NCBI RefSeq assembly: GCF_007671725.1
Contig: NZ_VCNM01000002.1
Location: 806,001 to 870,000, forward strand
Direction: 5' to 3'
DNA length: 64,000 nt
From: Halorubrum depositum
Lineage (GTDB): Archaea > Halobacteriota > Halobacteria > Halobacteriales > Haloferacaceae
The notes beneath the pieces were generated by a model. The model did no database searches. It was not told where the DNA came from and saw only the letters and a list, made by a program, of their open reading frames with translations. The first letter of the stretch is position 1. Each line of letters starts with the position of its first letter. Shown here one piece after another: positions 24,439 through 33,439 of this stretch. The position numbers and the translations under genes were made by a program.

Positions 24439-25972
24439 CGACGCTCACCCCCTCGACCACGGGAACGGCGGCGTCGCGGATCATCTCGAAGAAGATGTCC
24501 GGCGCGACGCCGAGGACGATGATCGCCACCAGAAGCACCGCGAGCGGGGCGACGTCGTGGAACGGCGCCGGACCCACGTCGTAGTCGGTCGCGAGCTCGA
24601 ACGGCCCGAACAGCGTGCTCTGCATCGCCGACAGTAGGTAGCCGGCGACGATGACGATGCCGAACATCGCGAGCGCCGTGAACAGCGGCGCGTACGGGAG
24701 CGCCGGCGCGGAGAACGAGCCCACGAAGATGAAGAACTCGCCCGCGAAGCCGGCCATCAGGGGGAGCCCCATGTAGCCGAACGCGCCGGCGACGAGGATG
24801 CCGACCGTGACAGGCATCCGGTCGGCCATCCCGGCCATGTCGCCGACCATCCGCGTGTGAGTCGCGTTGTAGACGACGCCGACCGCCATGAACATCAGCC
24901 CCGAGATGAGGCCGTGCGCGACCATCTGGAACGTCGCGCCGCCGACGCCGTACTCGGTGAACACGATGAGTCCGAGGATGACGTACCCCATCGACGAGAC
25001 GGAGGAGTAGGCGACGATGCGCTTGAGGTCCTTCTGCGCGAGCGCTAACATCGCGCCGTAGATGACGCTGATGACGGCGATCGCCGCGATCGGGATCGCG
25101 AGCGCGGACGCCTGCTCCGGGAGCATCGTGAAGTTGAACCGGAGCAGCGCGTACGTCCCCATCTTCAGGAGGACGCCCGCCAAGAGCACCGACACGGGCG
25201 TCGGCGCCTCGACGTGAGCGTCCGGCAGCCACGTGTGGAACGGGACGATCGGGACCTTCACCGCGAACCCGAGGAACATCGCGAGGAACGCGACCATCGC
25301 GATCCGGCCCGGAGAGATGCCGAACCACGTCTCGAGGCCGCCGTTCGCGATCGCCGCTGTGATCTCCGGGAGCGCGAACGAGCTCACGGAGTCGCCGAGC
25401 GCGAACACGAGGCTCATGAACCCGATGAACATCAGCAGCGACGCCGCGTTCGTGTAGACGAAGAACTTGATCGCTGCGTACTTCCGCCGGGGGCCGCCCC
25501 AGATGCCGATGAGGAAGTACATCGGAACGAGGACGGCCTCCCAGAAGACGAACCAGAGGAAGAAGTCCAGCGCGGTGAACACGCCGAGGAGGTTCGCCTC
25601 CATGAACAGCATGAGCCCGTAGAACTGGCTCTGCCGCAAGTCGATCGGCGTCCACGCGCTGAGGATCGCCAGCGGGACGAGGAACGTCGTCAACACGACG
25701 AGCGGGAGGCTGATGCCGTCCAGCCCGACGAACCACGAGACCGAGCGGCCGCCGACTTCCAGCCACTCGATCTGCGTTTGGTAGGCGATCTCGCCGCCCG
25801 TGAGGGCGTTGCCGGAGCCGTCGAAGCCGGACCAGAGGTATAACGACCCGAGGAACGGGATCAGGCTCAGCGCGAACGCGAGCCGACCCGCCCACTCGTT
25901 CGGCGAGAGCATCACGAGGAGCGCGCTCGCGAACGCGACCGCGATGAGCGCCTCGACTATCACAGGAACCAC
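24431..25972 (-). CDS. nuoM: complex I subunit M (antiporter-like)
   Basis: NuoM is a proton-pumping membrane subunit. The 513-residue protein has about 14 helices. Conserved features are VPIVPFHTWLPDAHVEAPTPVSVLLAGVLLKMGTYALLRF and the early Glu-bearing WEAVLVPMYFLIGIWGG segment. It overlaps nuoL upstream by 13 nt and nuoN downstream by 8 nt, so translation is probably coupled. The charged HVEAPTP segment distinguishes NuoM from NuoN (YEGAPAP) and NuoL (MEGPTP). Confidence 0.94.
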   Translation of the reverse strand: MVPVIVEALIAVAFASALLVMLSPNEWAGRLAFALSLIPFLGSLYLWSGFDGSGNALTGGEIAYQTQIEWLEVGGRSVSWFVGLDGISLPLVVLTTFLVPLAILSAWTPIDLRQSQFYGLMLFMEANLLGVFTALDFFLWFVFWEAVLVPMYFLIGIWGGPRRKYAAIKFFVYTNAASLLMFIGFMSLVFALGDSVSSFALPEITAAIANGGLETWFGISPGRIAMVAFLAMFLGFAVKVPIVPFHTWLPDAHVEAPTPVSVLLAGVLLKMGTYALLRFNFTMLPEQASALAIPIAAIAVISVIYGAMLALAQKDLKRIVAYSSVSSMGYVILGLIVFTEYGVGGATFQMVAHGLISGLMFMAVGVVYNATHTRMVGDMAGMADRMPVTVGILVAGAFGYMGLPLMAGFAGEFFIFVGSFSAPALPYAPLFTALAMFGIVIVAGYLLSAMQSTLFGPFELATDYDVGPAPFHDVAPLAVLLVAIIVLGVAPDIFFEMIRDAAVPVVEGVSVDG

Positions 25973-28002
25973 CCCCCGGTGGCGCCGAGCACGAGAATCA
26001 GCGCGACCAGCCCCAGCGTGAGCAGCGCGGCGTACTGCGAGACGACGCCGTTCTGCAGCTTCCGGATCCGGTCACCGCCGATGAGACTCACCGAGGAGAC
26101 GCCGTTGACGACGCCGTCGACGATCCCCTGATCGAAGGTGTCGGCGCCGCCGGCGACGTCCTCGGTGCGATACGCGAGCCATACCTGCAGTTCGTCGAGG
26201 TAGTAGTTGTTGTACAGCACGTCTTTGATCCCGCCGAGTTTCGCCGTGTGCTCCGTCGGCGACGGAACGTTGTAGAGCCGCCACGCCACCAGCAGACCGG
26301 TCAGCGCCAGTCCGAGCGAGACGGCCGCACCGACGAGCACCGTGGCGACCTCGCCGCCGACGATGTACTCGCTACTGTACGGTCCGATGTCGCCGTAGTG
26401 GTGCGAGGAGAGCCCCTCGATGCCGCCCCACTCGTTGTCGAGCCAGCGGTGGAGCAGGTCGATCCCCTCGAGGCCGAGGACCTTCTGGACCGGCACCATG
26501 TTGATGAGACCGGTGACGACCGCGAGCGAGCCGAGGACCGCCAGCGGCCCCTTCACGTTCCAGCGAACGGGTTCGGGGTCGCGCGCGGTGTCGCTACGCG
26601 GCTCGCCGTGGAAGGTCAAGAACACCATCCGGAAGGTGTAGAAGGCGGTGACGGGGACCGCGAGCAGCCCCATCAGGTAGCCGCCGAACAGCAGCGGCTC
26701 GCCGGGCGCGTGGACGAGCGCCTCGTAGAGGATCTCGTCTTTCGACCAGAAGCCGGCGAACGGGAAGATGCCCGCGAGCGCCAGCGACCCGGCCAGGAAG
26801 GTGTAGTAGGTGACGGGCATCTTCGATTTGAGCCCGCCCATGTCCCACATGTCCTCGTTGTGGTGCATCGCGATGATCACCGCGCCCGCGCCGAGGAACA
26901 GCAGGGCCTTGAAGAACGCGTGCGTGGTCAGGTGGAACACCGCGGCCACGTAGCCGCCCGCGCCGAGCGCGAGCATCATGTAGCCGTACTGCGAGATGGT
27001 GGAGTACGCGAGCACCTGCTTCAGCTCGTCTTTGACGACGCCCATCGTCGCCGCGAACAGCGCGGTGAAGCCGCCGATGAAGGCGATCACCGCGAGCGTC
27101 GTCGGCGTCAGCGCGTAGAAGCCGTACATCCGCGCGACGAGGTAGACGCCGGCCGCGACCATGGTCGCGGCGTGGATCAGCGCGGAGACGGGCGTCGGGC
27201 CTTCCATCGCGTCGGGGAGCCACGTGTGCAGCGGGAACTGCGCCGACTTCCCGACGACGCCGCCCAGAACGAGCAGGCCGACGACGGTGAGCCACGTCTG
27301 CAGCTCGACGCCGCCGGGCGTCCACGCGACCGACCCCTCGCCGGCGAGCGCCGCCTCGGCGAGCGCCGGGAACGACTCCGGCCCGGCGAACTGCGCCGTA
27401 CCGAACGTCCCGATGACGGCGACGACGCCGACGAGGAAGAAGTAGTCGCCGAAGCGGGTGACGAGGAACGCTTTCTTCGCCGCCGACGGCGGGCCGGGCT
27501 CACGGAAGTGGAACCCGATGAGCAGGTACGAGCAGAGCCCGACGAGCTCGAAGAACATGAACGCCATCAGCAGGTTGTCGGCGACGACGAAGCCGAGCAT
27601 CGACGCCGTGAACAGGCCGAGCCCGGCGTAGTAGCGCGGCAGGCCCGTCTCGCCCTCGTCGTTCATGTAGCCGAGCGAGAACACGTGCACGAGCAGCGCG
27701 ACGAGCGTCACGATGACGAGCATGAGCGCCGACAGCGGGTCGACGAGGAGCCCGAAGGAGAGCTCGACGTCCGTCGGGCCGATCCCGCCGGCGCTCGCCC
27801 ACGTGTAGATGGTTCGGTTCGCCGCCGCGCCGCCCGCGACCGTCGCGAGCACCCACAGCGAGAGCAGGAACGAGCCCGCCGTCGCCGCGATGCCGCCGAA
27901 CGCGCCTCCCTTGGGGAGGTACTTGCCGGCGCCGAGCGCGATCAGGAACGAGAAGAACGGGAGGAGTACGATCGCCGGAACGTATGAGAACACGTCTATC
28001 AT
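25960..28002 (-). CDS. nuoL: complex I subunit L (antiporter-like)
   Basis: NuoL is the distal antiporter-like subunit of the membrane arm. The 680 residues begin with helices and include PLHTWLPDAMEGPTPVSALIHAATMVAAGVYLVARMY, the signature of NuoL. The C-terminal part should hold the long lateral helix that braces the other pumps, plus a terminal helix (LLTLGLVALILVLGATGGWFL). It begins 1 nt after nuoK ends (minus orientation) and overlaps nuoM by 13 nt. Confidence 0.95.
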   Translation of the reverse strand: MIDVFSYVPAIVLLPFFSFLIALGAGKYLPKGGAFGGIAATAGSFLLSLWVLATVAGGAAANRTIYTWASAGGIGPTDVELSFGLLVDPLSALMLVIVTLVALLVHVFSLGYMNDEGETGLPRYYAGLGLFTASMLGFVVADNLLMAFMFFELVGLCSYLLIGFHFREPGPPSAAKKAFLVTRFGDYFFLVGVVAVIGTFGTAQFAGPESFPALAEAALAGEGSVAWTPGGVELQTWLTVVGLLVLGGVVGKSAQFPLHTWLPDAMEGPTPVSALIHAATMVAAGVYLVARMYGFYALTPTTLAVIAFIGGFTALFAATMGVVKDELKQVLAYSTISQYGYMMLALGAGGYVAAVFHLTTHAFFKALLFLGAGAVIIAMHHNEDMWDMGGLKSKMPVTYYTFLAGSLALAGIFPFAGFWSKDEILYEALVHAPGEPLLFGGYLMGLLAVPVTAFYTFRMVFLTFHGEPRSDTARDPEPVRWNVKGPLAVLGSLAVVTGLINMVPVQKVLGLEGIDLLHRWLDNEWGGIEGLSSHHYGDIGPYSSEYIVGGEVATVLVGAAVSLGLALTGLLVAWRLYNVPSPTEHTAKLGGIKDVLYNNYYLDELQVWLAYRTEDVAGGADTFDQGIVDGVVNGVSSVSLIGGDRIRKLQNGVVSQYAALLTLGLVALILVLGATGGWFL

Positions 28003-28003
28003 G

Positions 28004-28324
28004 TTACCACCTCATCTCCGTTGGGACGGTCACGTCGGTGACCCCGAAGTTGCGGTACAGCACCAGGATGATGCCGATACCGATCGCGACCTCCGCGGCG
28101 GCGAGCGCGATGACGAACAGCGCGAACACCTGCCCCGTGAGGTCGCCGTAGTACAGCGCGAAGGCGACGAAGTTGATGTTCGCCGCGTTCATCATGAGCT
28201 CGACGCTCATCAGGAAGTACAGCGCGTCGCGCCGCGTGAGTATGCCGAACAGGCCGATACAGAAGACGGCGGCCGAGAGCAGCAGGTACCACTCCGGCGG
28301 GATCGAGGAGGCGACGGCGGTCAC
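28004..28324 (-). CDS. nuoK: complex I subunit K
   Basis: NuoK is a three-helix membrane subunit (106 residues) that carries two glutamates on the proton pathway; these appear in LMSVELMMNAANINF (helix 2) and AAAEVAIGIGIIL (helix 3). It overlaps the second nuoJ-like gene by 4 nt and is followed by nuoL after 1 nt, a tight translational arrangement. Confidence 0.93.
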   Translation of the reverse strand: MTAVASSIPPEWYLLLSAAVFCIGLFGILTRRDALYFLMSVELMMNAANINFVAFALYYGDLTGQVFALFVIALAAAEVAIGIGIILVLYRNFGVTDVTVPTEMRW

Positions 28325-28671
28325 TGCCGCTCACCTCCGTCGGTGAACGCCTGCCCCACCGCGGCGATGATCGAGCCGCCCTCCTCGCGTTTCGCCAGGT
28401 ACACCGCGCCGTCGACGGCGACGTCGAGGGCGACCGCGGCGATCAGGAACGCGGCGAGGAACCCCTCGGAGGGGATCGTCGCGACGTCGTACTCGCCGAG
28501 GTTGAAGAGGGCGTACCCGATGTTGTGGACGACAGACGCGTCGGCCGGGAAGCCGGCTCCCGCCGACGCGAAGTCGGCCGAAAGCGCCGTCAGGGCCATC
28601 GTGGCGAAGAGAAGCCCGACCACAGCGGCGGGGACGACGCGTCCGCCCCGGCCCGAGTCGTCGTCGCTCAT
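28321..28671 (-). CDS. nuoJ2: complex I subunit J, second part
   Basis: In haloarchaea NuoJ is encoded in two parts. This 116-residue piece has the C-terminal helices: a first one (VVGLLFATMALTALSA), the conserved NIGYALFNLGEY segment, and a helix with FLIAAVALDVAVDGAVYLA. A charged tail (KREEGGSIIAAVGQAFTDGG) ends the protein. It overlaps nuoJ1 by 4 nt and nuoK by 4 nt. It is recognised mainly by gene order and the GYALF motif. Confidence 0.85.
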   Translation of the reverse strand: MSDDDSGRGGRVVPAAVVGLLFATMALTALSADFASAGAGFPADASVVHNIGYALFNLGEYDVATIPSEGFLAAFLIAAVALDVAVDGAVYLAKREEGGSIIAAVGQAFTDGGERQ

Positions 28672-28934
28672 GCGCTATTCACCTCCGTTTCCGTGTCCGA
28701 TCGCGTGAGCATCACGGCGAACGTGACCAAGATCAGAACCCCGCCCACGTAGACGAGGATCTGCATGGCGGCGATGAACTCCGCCTGTAACATCACGTAG
28801 TGCACCGCGACGCTCGTCAGGGCTCCGCCCAGCAGCAGCGCGGCGTGGAACACGTCGCGCGCCAGGACGACCCCGAGGCCGAACGCCAGCGTGACCGCGG
28901 CGAACAGCCCGAACGCGATGGTAGCATAAACCAT
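28668..28934 (-). CDS. nuoJ1: complex I subunit J, first part
   Basis: This 88-residue membrane protein carries the N-terminal helices of NuoJ: helix 1 (FGLFAAVTLAFGLGVVL), then DVFHAALLLGGALTSVAVHYVMLQAEFIAAMQILVYVGGVLILVTFAVML. The LQAEF-x-A-x-QILVYVGG segment holds the conserved pi-bulge region of NuoJ. It overlaps the second NuoJ part by 4 nt. Together the two parts span the length of one bacterial NuoJ. Confidence 0.9.
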   Translation of the reverse strand: MVYATIAFGLFAAVTLAFGLGVVLARDVFHAALLLGGALTSVAVHYVMLQAEFIAAMQILVYVGGVLILVTFAVMLTRSDTETEVNSA

Positions 28935-28983
28935 TGTGTTTGTCTCCTATGAGAGTCCCTTTGAAGATTTCGAGACGCGCCCG

Positions 28984-29445
28984 CTACTGGTAGTCGACCT
29001 CGCCGTCGCCCTCCCCGATCCACGCGCCGCGATCGGGGTTCCGGGACTCCAGCGGGTCGATTCCCTTGTACCACGGGACGTTCTTGAGCTGTTCTTTGTT
29101 GAACACGAAGTCGTCCTTCGTGTCCGCGGTGAACTCGAAGTTCTGCGTCAACAGGATGGCGTCGACGGGGCAGACCTCCTCGCAGAGCCGGCAGTAGATG
29201 CACTGCCCGATGTGGAGGTTGTACTGCTCCCCGTTGCGCTGGTCGTCCTGCACGATCTGGATCGTGTCGTTCGGACAGACGTTCTCGCACTGGCGGCACC
29301 AGATGCACCGCTCCTGGCTGAACTTGTGGACCCCGCGGAAGCGCGGGCTCACCTCGGGCGCGTCCTCCGGGTATTCCACCGTGAACGTCGACCCGTCCAG
29401 CGCGTGTTTCATCGTCGTCGCCATGGATTTCATGAGTCCGATCAT
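28984..29445 (-). CDS. nuoI: complex I subunit I (2x[4Fe-4S] ferredoxin-like)
   Basis: NuoI carries clusters N6a and N6b, which pass electrons to NuoB. In 153 residues the ligands are C47, C50, C53 and C57 (CIWCRQCENVCP), and C82, C85, C88 and C92 (CIYCRLCEEVCP). The N-terminus is amphipathic and lies along the membrane. It begins 1 nt after nuoH ends and is separated from nuoJ1 by 49 bp. With no NuoEFG in the operon, this subunit may be the entry point for electrons from ferredoxin or another reduced donor. Confidence 0.95.
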   Translation of the reverse strand: MIGLMKSMATTMKHALDGSTFTVEYPEDAPEVSPRFRGVHKFSQERCIWCRQCENVCPNDTIQIVQDDQRNGEQYNLHIGQCIYCRLCEEVCPVDAILLTQNFEFTADTKDDFVFNKEQLKNVPWYKGIDPLESRNPDRGAWIGEGDGEVDYQ

Positions 29446-29446
29446 G

Positions 29447-30520
29447 TTACGCGATCACCCCCACGATTACGGCCGTGAGCACCAGGTTCGCGAACGACAG
29501 CACCAGCATTCCCTTCCAGCCGATCTCGATCAGCTGGTCGATACGGACGCGCGGCAGCGCGGCGCGGCACCACTGCGTGAACAGGAAGAAGCCCCAGATC
29601 TTCACCACGAACCAGATGAAGCCGATGCTCTCCGGACCGGGCCCGGAGGCGCCGCCGAGGAACGTCACCGCGAGGATCGCCCCGCCGAGGAAGATGTGGA
29701 CGAACTCGCCGAGGTAGAACAGGACGAAGTACGCGGAGGAGTACTCGGTCTGGTAGCCGGCGACAATCTCCGTCGGCGCCTCCGGGATGTCGAACGGGTT
29801 CCGGCCGATCTCGGCCATGTTCGCGGTGAGGAACAGGACGAACGCGAACGGGTTCACGAAGGCGTACCACGCCGGGATGTCGATCCCGGCGATCGTCACC
29901 AGCGTCGTCGTCTGCGCGCCGACGATACCGCTCATCTGGAGCGTACCCGCGAACAGCACGACGGACATCGCCGTGACGATGAGCGGGATCTCGTACGCGA
30001 GGTTCTGCGCGACCGCGCGGAGCCCGCCGAGCAGCGAGTACTTGTTGTTCGACGCGTAGCCGGCCATCACCAGCGATATCGAGGCGATGGAGGCGAACGC
30101 GAACACCAACGCGAACCCGACTTCGGGGTCCGCGAGGTGGAAGTTGATCGGGCCGAGCCGGCCCATCGGAATCACGGCGAAGCCGAGCAGCGCCGACGCG
30201 GGCAGGATGATCGGCGCGATGTCCCAGGAAGGGCGGTCGACGCCCTCGGGGATGATCAGCTCCTTCGCGAGCAGCTGGACCGCGGACGCCGGGATGATCA
30301 GGAGGCCGAACGGCCCGACCCGGTTGACCGCGATCCGGTCGGTGAACGCCGCCGTGATCTTCCGTTTCGCCCACGGACCGGCGACGCCGGTGAACGCGAG
30401 GACGATGTTGCCGACGACGGCCGCCGCGATCAGCGCCGCGACGACCTCGCCGAGCACGCCTGGGAGCCCGAACGTCTCGGCGAGGAACTCGGGGAACAGC
30501 TGTGCGGGCGCCGTCCCCAT
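29447..30520 (-). CDS. nuoH: complex I subunit H (quinone-site membrane subunit)
   Basis: NuoH forms the membrane part of the quinone chamber. The 357-residue protein has about eight helices. It has the conserved ANMAEIGRNPFDIPEAPTEIVAGYQTEYS loop, with the Glu residues that line the E-channel, plus ERK-like basic loop residues (RKITAAFTDRIAVNRVGPFG). Its start at 30520 abuts the end of nuoCD, and it ends 1 nt before nuoI starts. Confidence 0.95.
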   Translation of the reverse strand: MGTAPAQLFPEFLAETFGLPGVLGEVVAALIAAAVVGNIVLAFTGVAGPWAKRKITAAFTDRIAVNRVGPFGLLIIPASAVQLLAKELIIPEGVDRPSWDIAPIILPASALLGFAVIPMGRLGPINFHLADPEVGFALVFAFASIASISLVMAGYASNNKYSLLGGLRAVAQNLAYEIPLIVTAMSVVLFAGTLQMSGIVGAQTTTLVTIAGIDIPAWYAFVNPFAFVLFLTANMAEIGRNPFDIPEAPTEIVAGYQTEYSSAYFVLFYLGEFVHIFLGGAILAVTFLGGASGPGPESIGFIWFVVKIWGFFLFTQWCRAALPRVRIDQLIEIGWKGMLVLSFANLVLTAVIVGVIA

Positions 30521-32184
30521 TAGCGGTCCACCTCCCCGAGCACGATGTCGAGGCTCCCGAGCGCCGCGATGACGTCGGGGATGTACTCCCCGTTGGCCAT
30601 CTCAGGCAGCGTCTGGAGGTTCGAGAAGCACGGCGACCGGATCTTGAACCGGGCCGGCTTGTCGGTGCCGTCGGAGCGGATGTAGATGCCGAGCTCGCCC
30701 TTCGCGGCCTCGACGGCCCGGTAGATCTCGGCGTCGTCGTCCGGGCGGAGCGTGCGGGGCACGTTCGCCTGAATCGTCCGCTCGTCCTCGGGCCAGTCCT
30801 CGAGGAGGTCGACGCACTGCTCGATGATCTTCGCGGACTCCTCGACCTCGCGCATCCGGACGAGCAGGCGGCTGAAGTTGTCGCAGCCGTCCTCGGTGAC
30901 GACGTCCCAGTCGAGCTCGTCGTAGTAGCCGTACGGGTCGTCGCGGCGGAGGTCGAAGTCGATACCCGAGCCGCGGGCGACGGGGCCGGTCGCGCCGTAG
31001 TCCTTCGCGACGTCCGGCGGGAGGATTCCGGTGTCGATCGTCCGCATCTGGAAGATCTCGTTGGAGGTGACGAGGTTGTGGTACTCCTCGACGGACTCCG
31101 GCAGCTGGTCGAGGAAGTCGCGCGTCTTCGAGAAGAACTCCTCGCGGGGCTCTGGCAGGTCCCAGACGACCCCGCCGAGCCGGAAGTAGTTGAACATCAG
31201 CCGCTGGCCCGTCAGGTCCTCCAGCAGGTCCTGCACGCGCTCGCGGTCGTTGATGGCGTACATGAACGTCGCCGTGAAGTCGCCGTTCACGTCGAGCGCG
31301 AACGTCGCGAGCGCGAGCATGTGCGCGGCGATCCGGCACATCTCCGCGCCCATCGTCCGGATGACCTGCGCGTACTCGGGCACCTCGATCTCGGCGAGGT
31401 CCTCGGCCGCGCGGGCGTACGCCCACTCGTTGAGGAGCCCGGCCGAGATGTAGTCCCAGCGGTCCGGGTACGGCATGATCTGGTGGCGGTACGTCCCGGA
31501 CTGCGCCATCTGCTCCTCGCTGCGGTGGAGGTAGCCGATGTCGGGCTCGACGTCGACGACCTGCTCGCCGTCGAGCGTCGTCTTCAGGTGGAGCACCCCG
31601 TGGGTCGCCGGGTGGTGCGGCCCGATGTTGAGGAACATCGTGTCGGACTCGCTGTCCTTGTGGTGCTCCTGCAGCGGGTTCGCGTGCTCCGGTAGCGTGG
31701 CGATCTGCGGCCGGTCCTTGTCGTAGTCCATCGACAGGGGGTGGCCCTGCCACGTCTCGGGAAGGAGGATCCGGCGCAGGTCGGGGTGGTCGTCGTACTC
31801 GACGCCGATCAGGTCGTACGCCTCCCGCTCGTGCCAGTCGGCGGTGCGGAAGACGGGCTCGGCCGACTCCGAGACCGGGTCGTCCTTGTCGGCGGGGACG
31901 ACGACGCTGACCTCCTGGGTCGGGTCGTCGAACTTCTTCAGGTGGTAGATCGACTCGTAGCGGTTCTCGTACTCCTGGGCGGTGACCACCGAGAGGTGGT
32001 CGTACCCCGCCCGCTCTTTCAGGATCGAGAGCGTCTCCTGGACGGCGTCCGGGCGGATGACGAAGCCGGGCGCGTTCAGGTGGTCGTCGCGCTTGACGAC
32101 GAGGTCGCCCAAAAGCGCCTCCAGCTCGTCGGGGGTGCGCTCGATCGCCGCGTCGTCGGTGGTGTCCGGTCGTTCGAGGCTCAT
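30520..32184 (-). CDS. nuoCD: complex I fused subunit C/D
   Basis: The 554-residue protein fuses NuoC (30 kDa, about 1-170; WHEREAYDLIGVEYDDHPDLRRIL) and NuoD (49 kDa, from about 180). NuoD starts with FLNIGPHHPATHGVLHLKTTLDGE, whose His lines the quinone site. It continues with GYLHRSEEQMAQSGTYRHQI and DRWDYISAG, which hold the conserved arginine and Tyr environment. It overlaps nuoB by 4 nt upstream and shares 1 nt with nuoH downstream. Fusion is known in other bacteria and archaea; here it replaces two genes. Confidence 0.95.
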   Translation of the reverse strand: MSLERPDTTDDAAIERTPDELEALLGDLVVKRDDHLNAPGFVIRPDAVQETLSILKERAGYDHLSVVTAQEYENRYESIYHLKKFDDPTQEVSVVVPADKDDPVSESAEPVFRTADWHEREAYDLIGVEYDDHPDLRRILLPETWQGHPLSMDYDKDRPQIATLPEHANPLQEHHKDSESDTMFLNIGPHHPATHGVLHLKTTLDGEQVVDVEPDIGYLHRSEEQMAQSGTYRHQIMPYPDRWDYISAGLLNEWAYARAAEDLAEIEVPEYAQVIRTMGAEMCRIAAHMLALATFALDVNGDFTATFMYAINDRERVQDLLEDLTGQRLMFNYFRLGGVVWDLPEPREEFFSKTRDFLDQLPESVEEYHNLVTSNEIFQMRTIDTGILPPDVAKDYGATGPVARGSGIDFDLRRDDPYGYYDELDWDVVTEDGCDNFSRLLVRMREVEESAKIIEQCVDLLEDWPEDERTIQANVPRTLRPDDDAEIYRAVEAAKGELGIYIRSDGTDKPARFKIRSPCFSNLQTLPEMANGEYIPDVIAALGSLDIVLGEVDR

Positions 32185-32879
32185 GGCGAATCAGCGAAGT
32201 TGTACCGCATGACGAGTTCGTCGTCGTCGATCTGGTCGGCGAGCTTGTCGACGAGCTCGTCGCGTTCGAGGTCGGAGAACTCCTCCAGCTCGTACGGTTT
32301 GACCGTCACGGGGGCGGCCTCGCCGTTGGCGACGCGCTCCTGGAGCTTCACGACGCCGTAGACGAGCGCCTCGGGACGGGGCGGGCAGCCGGGGACGTGG
32401 ATGTCGATCGGGATGACCTCCTCGGCGCCCTTGATCACGTTGTACCCCTCCTGGAACGGGCCGCCGGAGATGGTACACGAGCCCATGCCGACGACGAACT
32501 TCGGCTCGGGCATCTGGTCGTAGACGCGCTTCATCCGCGGCGCGAACTTCGAGACGATCGTCCCGGGGACGATCATCACGTCGGCCTGCCGCGGCGACGC
32601 GCGGGGGACCCCGCTCCCGAACCGGTCGAGGTCGTGTTTCACGGCGTAGGTGTGCATCATCTCGATGCTGCAGCAGGCGATGCCGAACTGCAGCATGAAC
32701 ATCGAGGAGCCGCGACACCAGTTCAGGAACTTGTCGAACTTGGTGAGGATGAACGGCGAGGAGCCGAACGCCTCGCGGAGGCGGGAGTTGAACCGGTCTC
32801 CCTGCCCGGTCATCCGGGCGTCCCGAGTTTCAGTTACGACCTGCGATTCGTCGGTGATAAATGGTTGATCGCTGCTCAT
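32181..32879 (-). CDS. nuoB: complex I subunit B ([4Fe-4S] N2)
   Basis: NuoB holds cluster N2, the last before the quinone. The 232-residue protein shows the ligands C69 and C70 in [11 protein letters not shown]135 in [10 protein letters not shown] and C165 in VPGCPPRPE. The N-terminal 30 residues are an acidic halophilic extension, and the C-terminal helix ([17 protein letters not shown]) is also extended. Its start overlaps the nuoA stop by 1 nt (ta-atg arrangement), so translation is probably coupled. Confidence 0.95.
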   Translation of the reverse strand: MSSDQPFITDESQVVTETRDARMTGQGDRFNSRLREAFGSSPFILTKFDKFLNWCRGSSMFMLQFGIACCSIEMMHTYAVKHDLDRFGSGVPRASPRQADVMIVPGTIVSKFAPRMKRVYDQMPEPKFVVGMGSCTISGGPFQEGYNVIKGAEEVIPIDIHVPGCPPRPEALVYGVVKLQERVANGEAAPVTVKPYELEEFSDLERDELVDKLADQIDDDELVMRYNFADSP

Positions 32880-33295
32880 TAATTGAGGTCACGCTCCGTT
32901 TTCCGTCTGGTCGCGCGGGGGCTCCGGGCCCAGCTGATCGCCCCCGACCGCCACGCCCAGACGAGCCCGATCGCGAGGATCCCGACGAACGCCAACATCG
33001 GCCACATGAGGGCGGTCATCGGCACGCCCGCCTCGATCGCCGGGCGGTAGATGACGGCCCACGGGAACAGCAACACGGTCTCGATGTCGAACACGACGAA
33101 CAACAGCGCGACCATGTAGTACTGGATGTTGAACCGGATCCGGGTCCCGCCCGTCGGGGTCTCGCCGGACTCGTAGGTGGTGCTTTTACCGGTCTCAGGC
33201 ACGCTCGGACGGAGTAACGCCGACACGGTCATCATCCCTATCGGGATGAGCAGGCCGACGGCCGCCAAGGCGCCGATCGCTATCCAATCGCTCAT
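32879..33295 (-). CDS. nuoA: complex I subunit A
   Basis: NuoA is a three-helix membrane subunit at the hinge of the quinone chamber. The 138 residues show helix 1 (WIAIGALAAVGLLIPIGMM), the conserved loop YESGETPTGGTRIRFNIQYYMVALLFVVFDIETVLLFPWAV (ESGxxP, F-DxE), and a third helix before a basic tail. It is the first gene of the operon. A GGAG (33302-33305 on the minus strand) sits 6 nt before the ATG, and a TATA-like box lies at 33333-33340, so a short leader is likely. Confidence 0.95.
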   Translation of the reverse strand: MSDWIAIGALAAVGLLIPIGMMTVSALLRPSVPETGKSTTYESGETPTGGTRIRFNIQYYMVALLFVVFDIETVLLFPWAVIYRPAIEAGVPMTALMWPMLAFVGILAIGLVWAWRSGAISWARSPRATRRKTERDLN

Positions 33296-33301
33296 ATAGG
33301 T

Positions 33302-33340
33302 CTCCGTAACGTGCGGGGATTTGGACCGCCCCCTCATAAG
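33302..33340 (-). promoter_or_regulatory. nuo operon promoter and ribosome-binding site
   Basis: On the minus strand, TATA-like cttatgag lies at 33333-33340 and a GGAG at 33302-33305, 6 nt before the nuoA ATG. Unlike many neighbours this transcript would have a short leader with a Shine-Dalgarno site. Confidence 0.5.
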
Positions 33341-33439
33341 CGTTGAGTCTTCACCGCAACGCCCCCACGCCGCCGAAAACGACGGCGAGCGGTCCGGACG
33401 GGGGATCGGCTCGGGTGTCGTCTCGGCGGTCCGGCCCTC

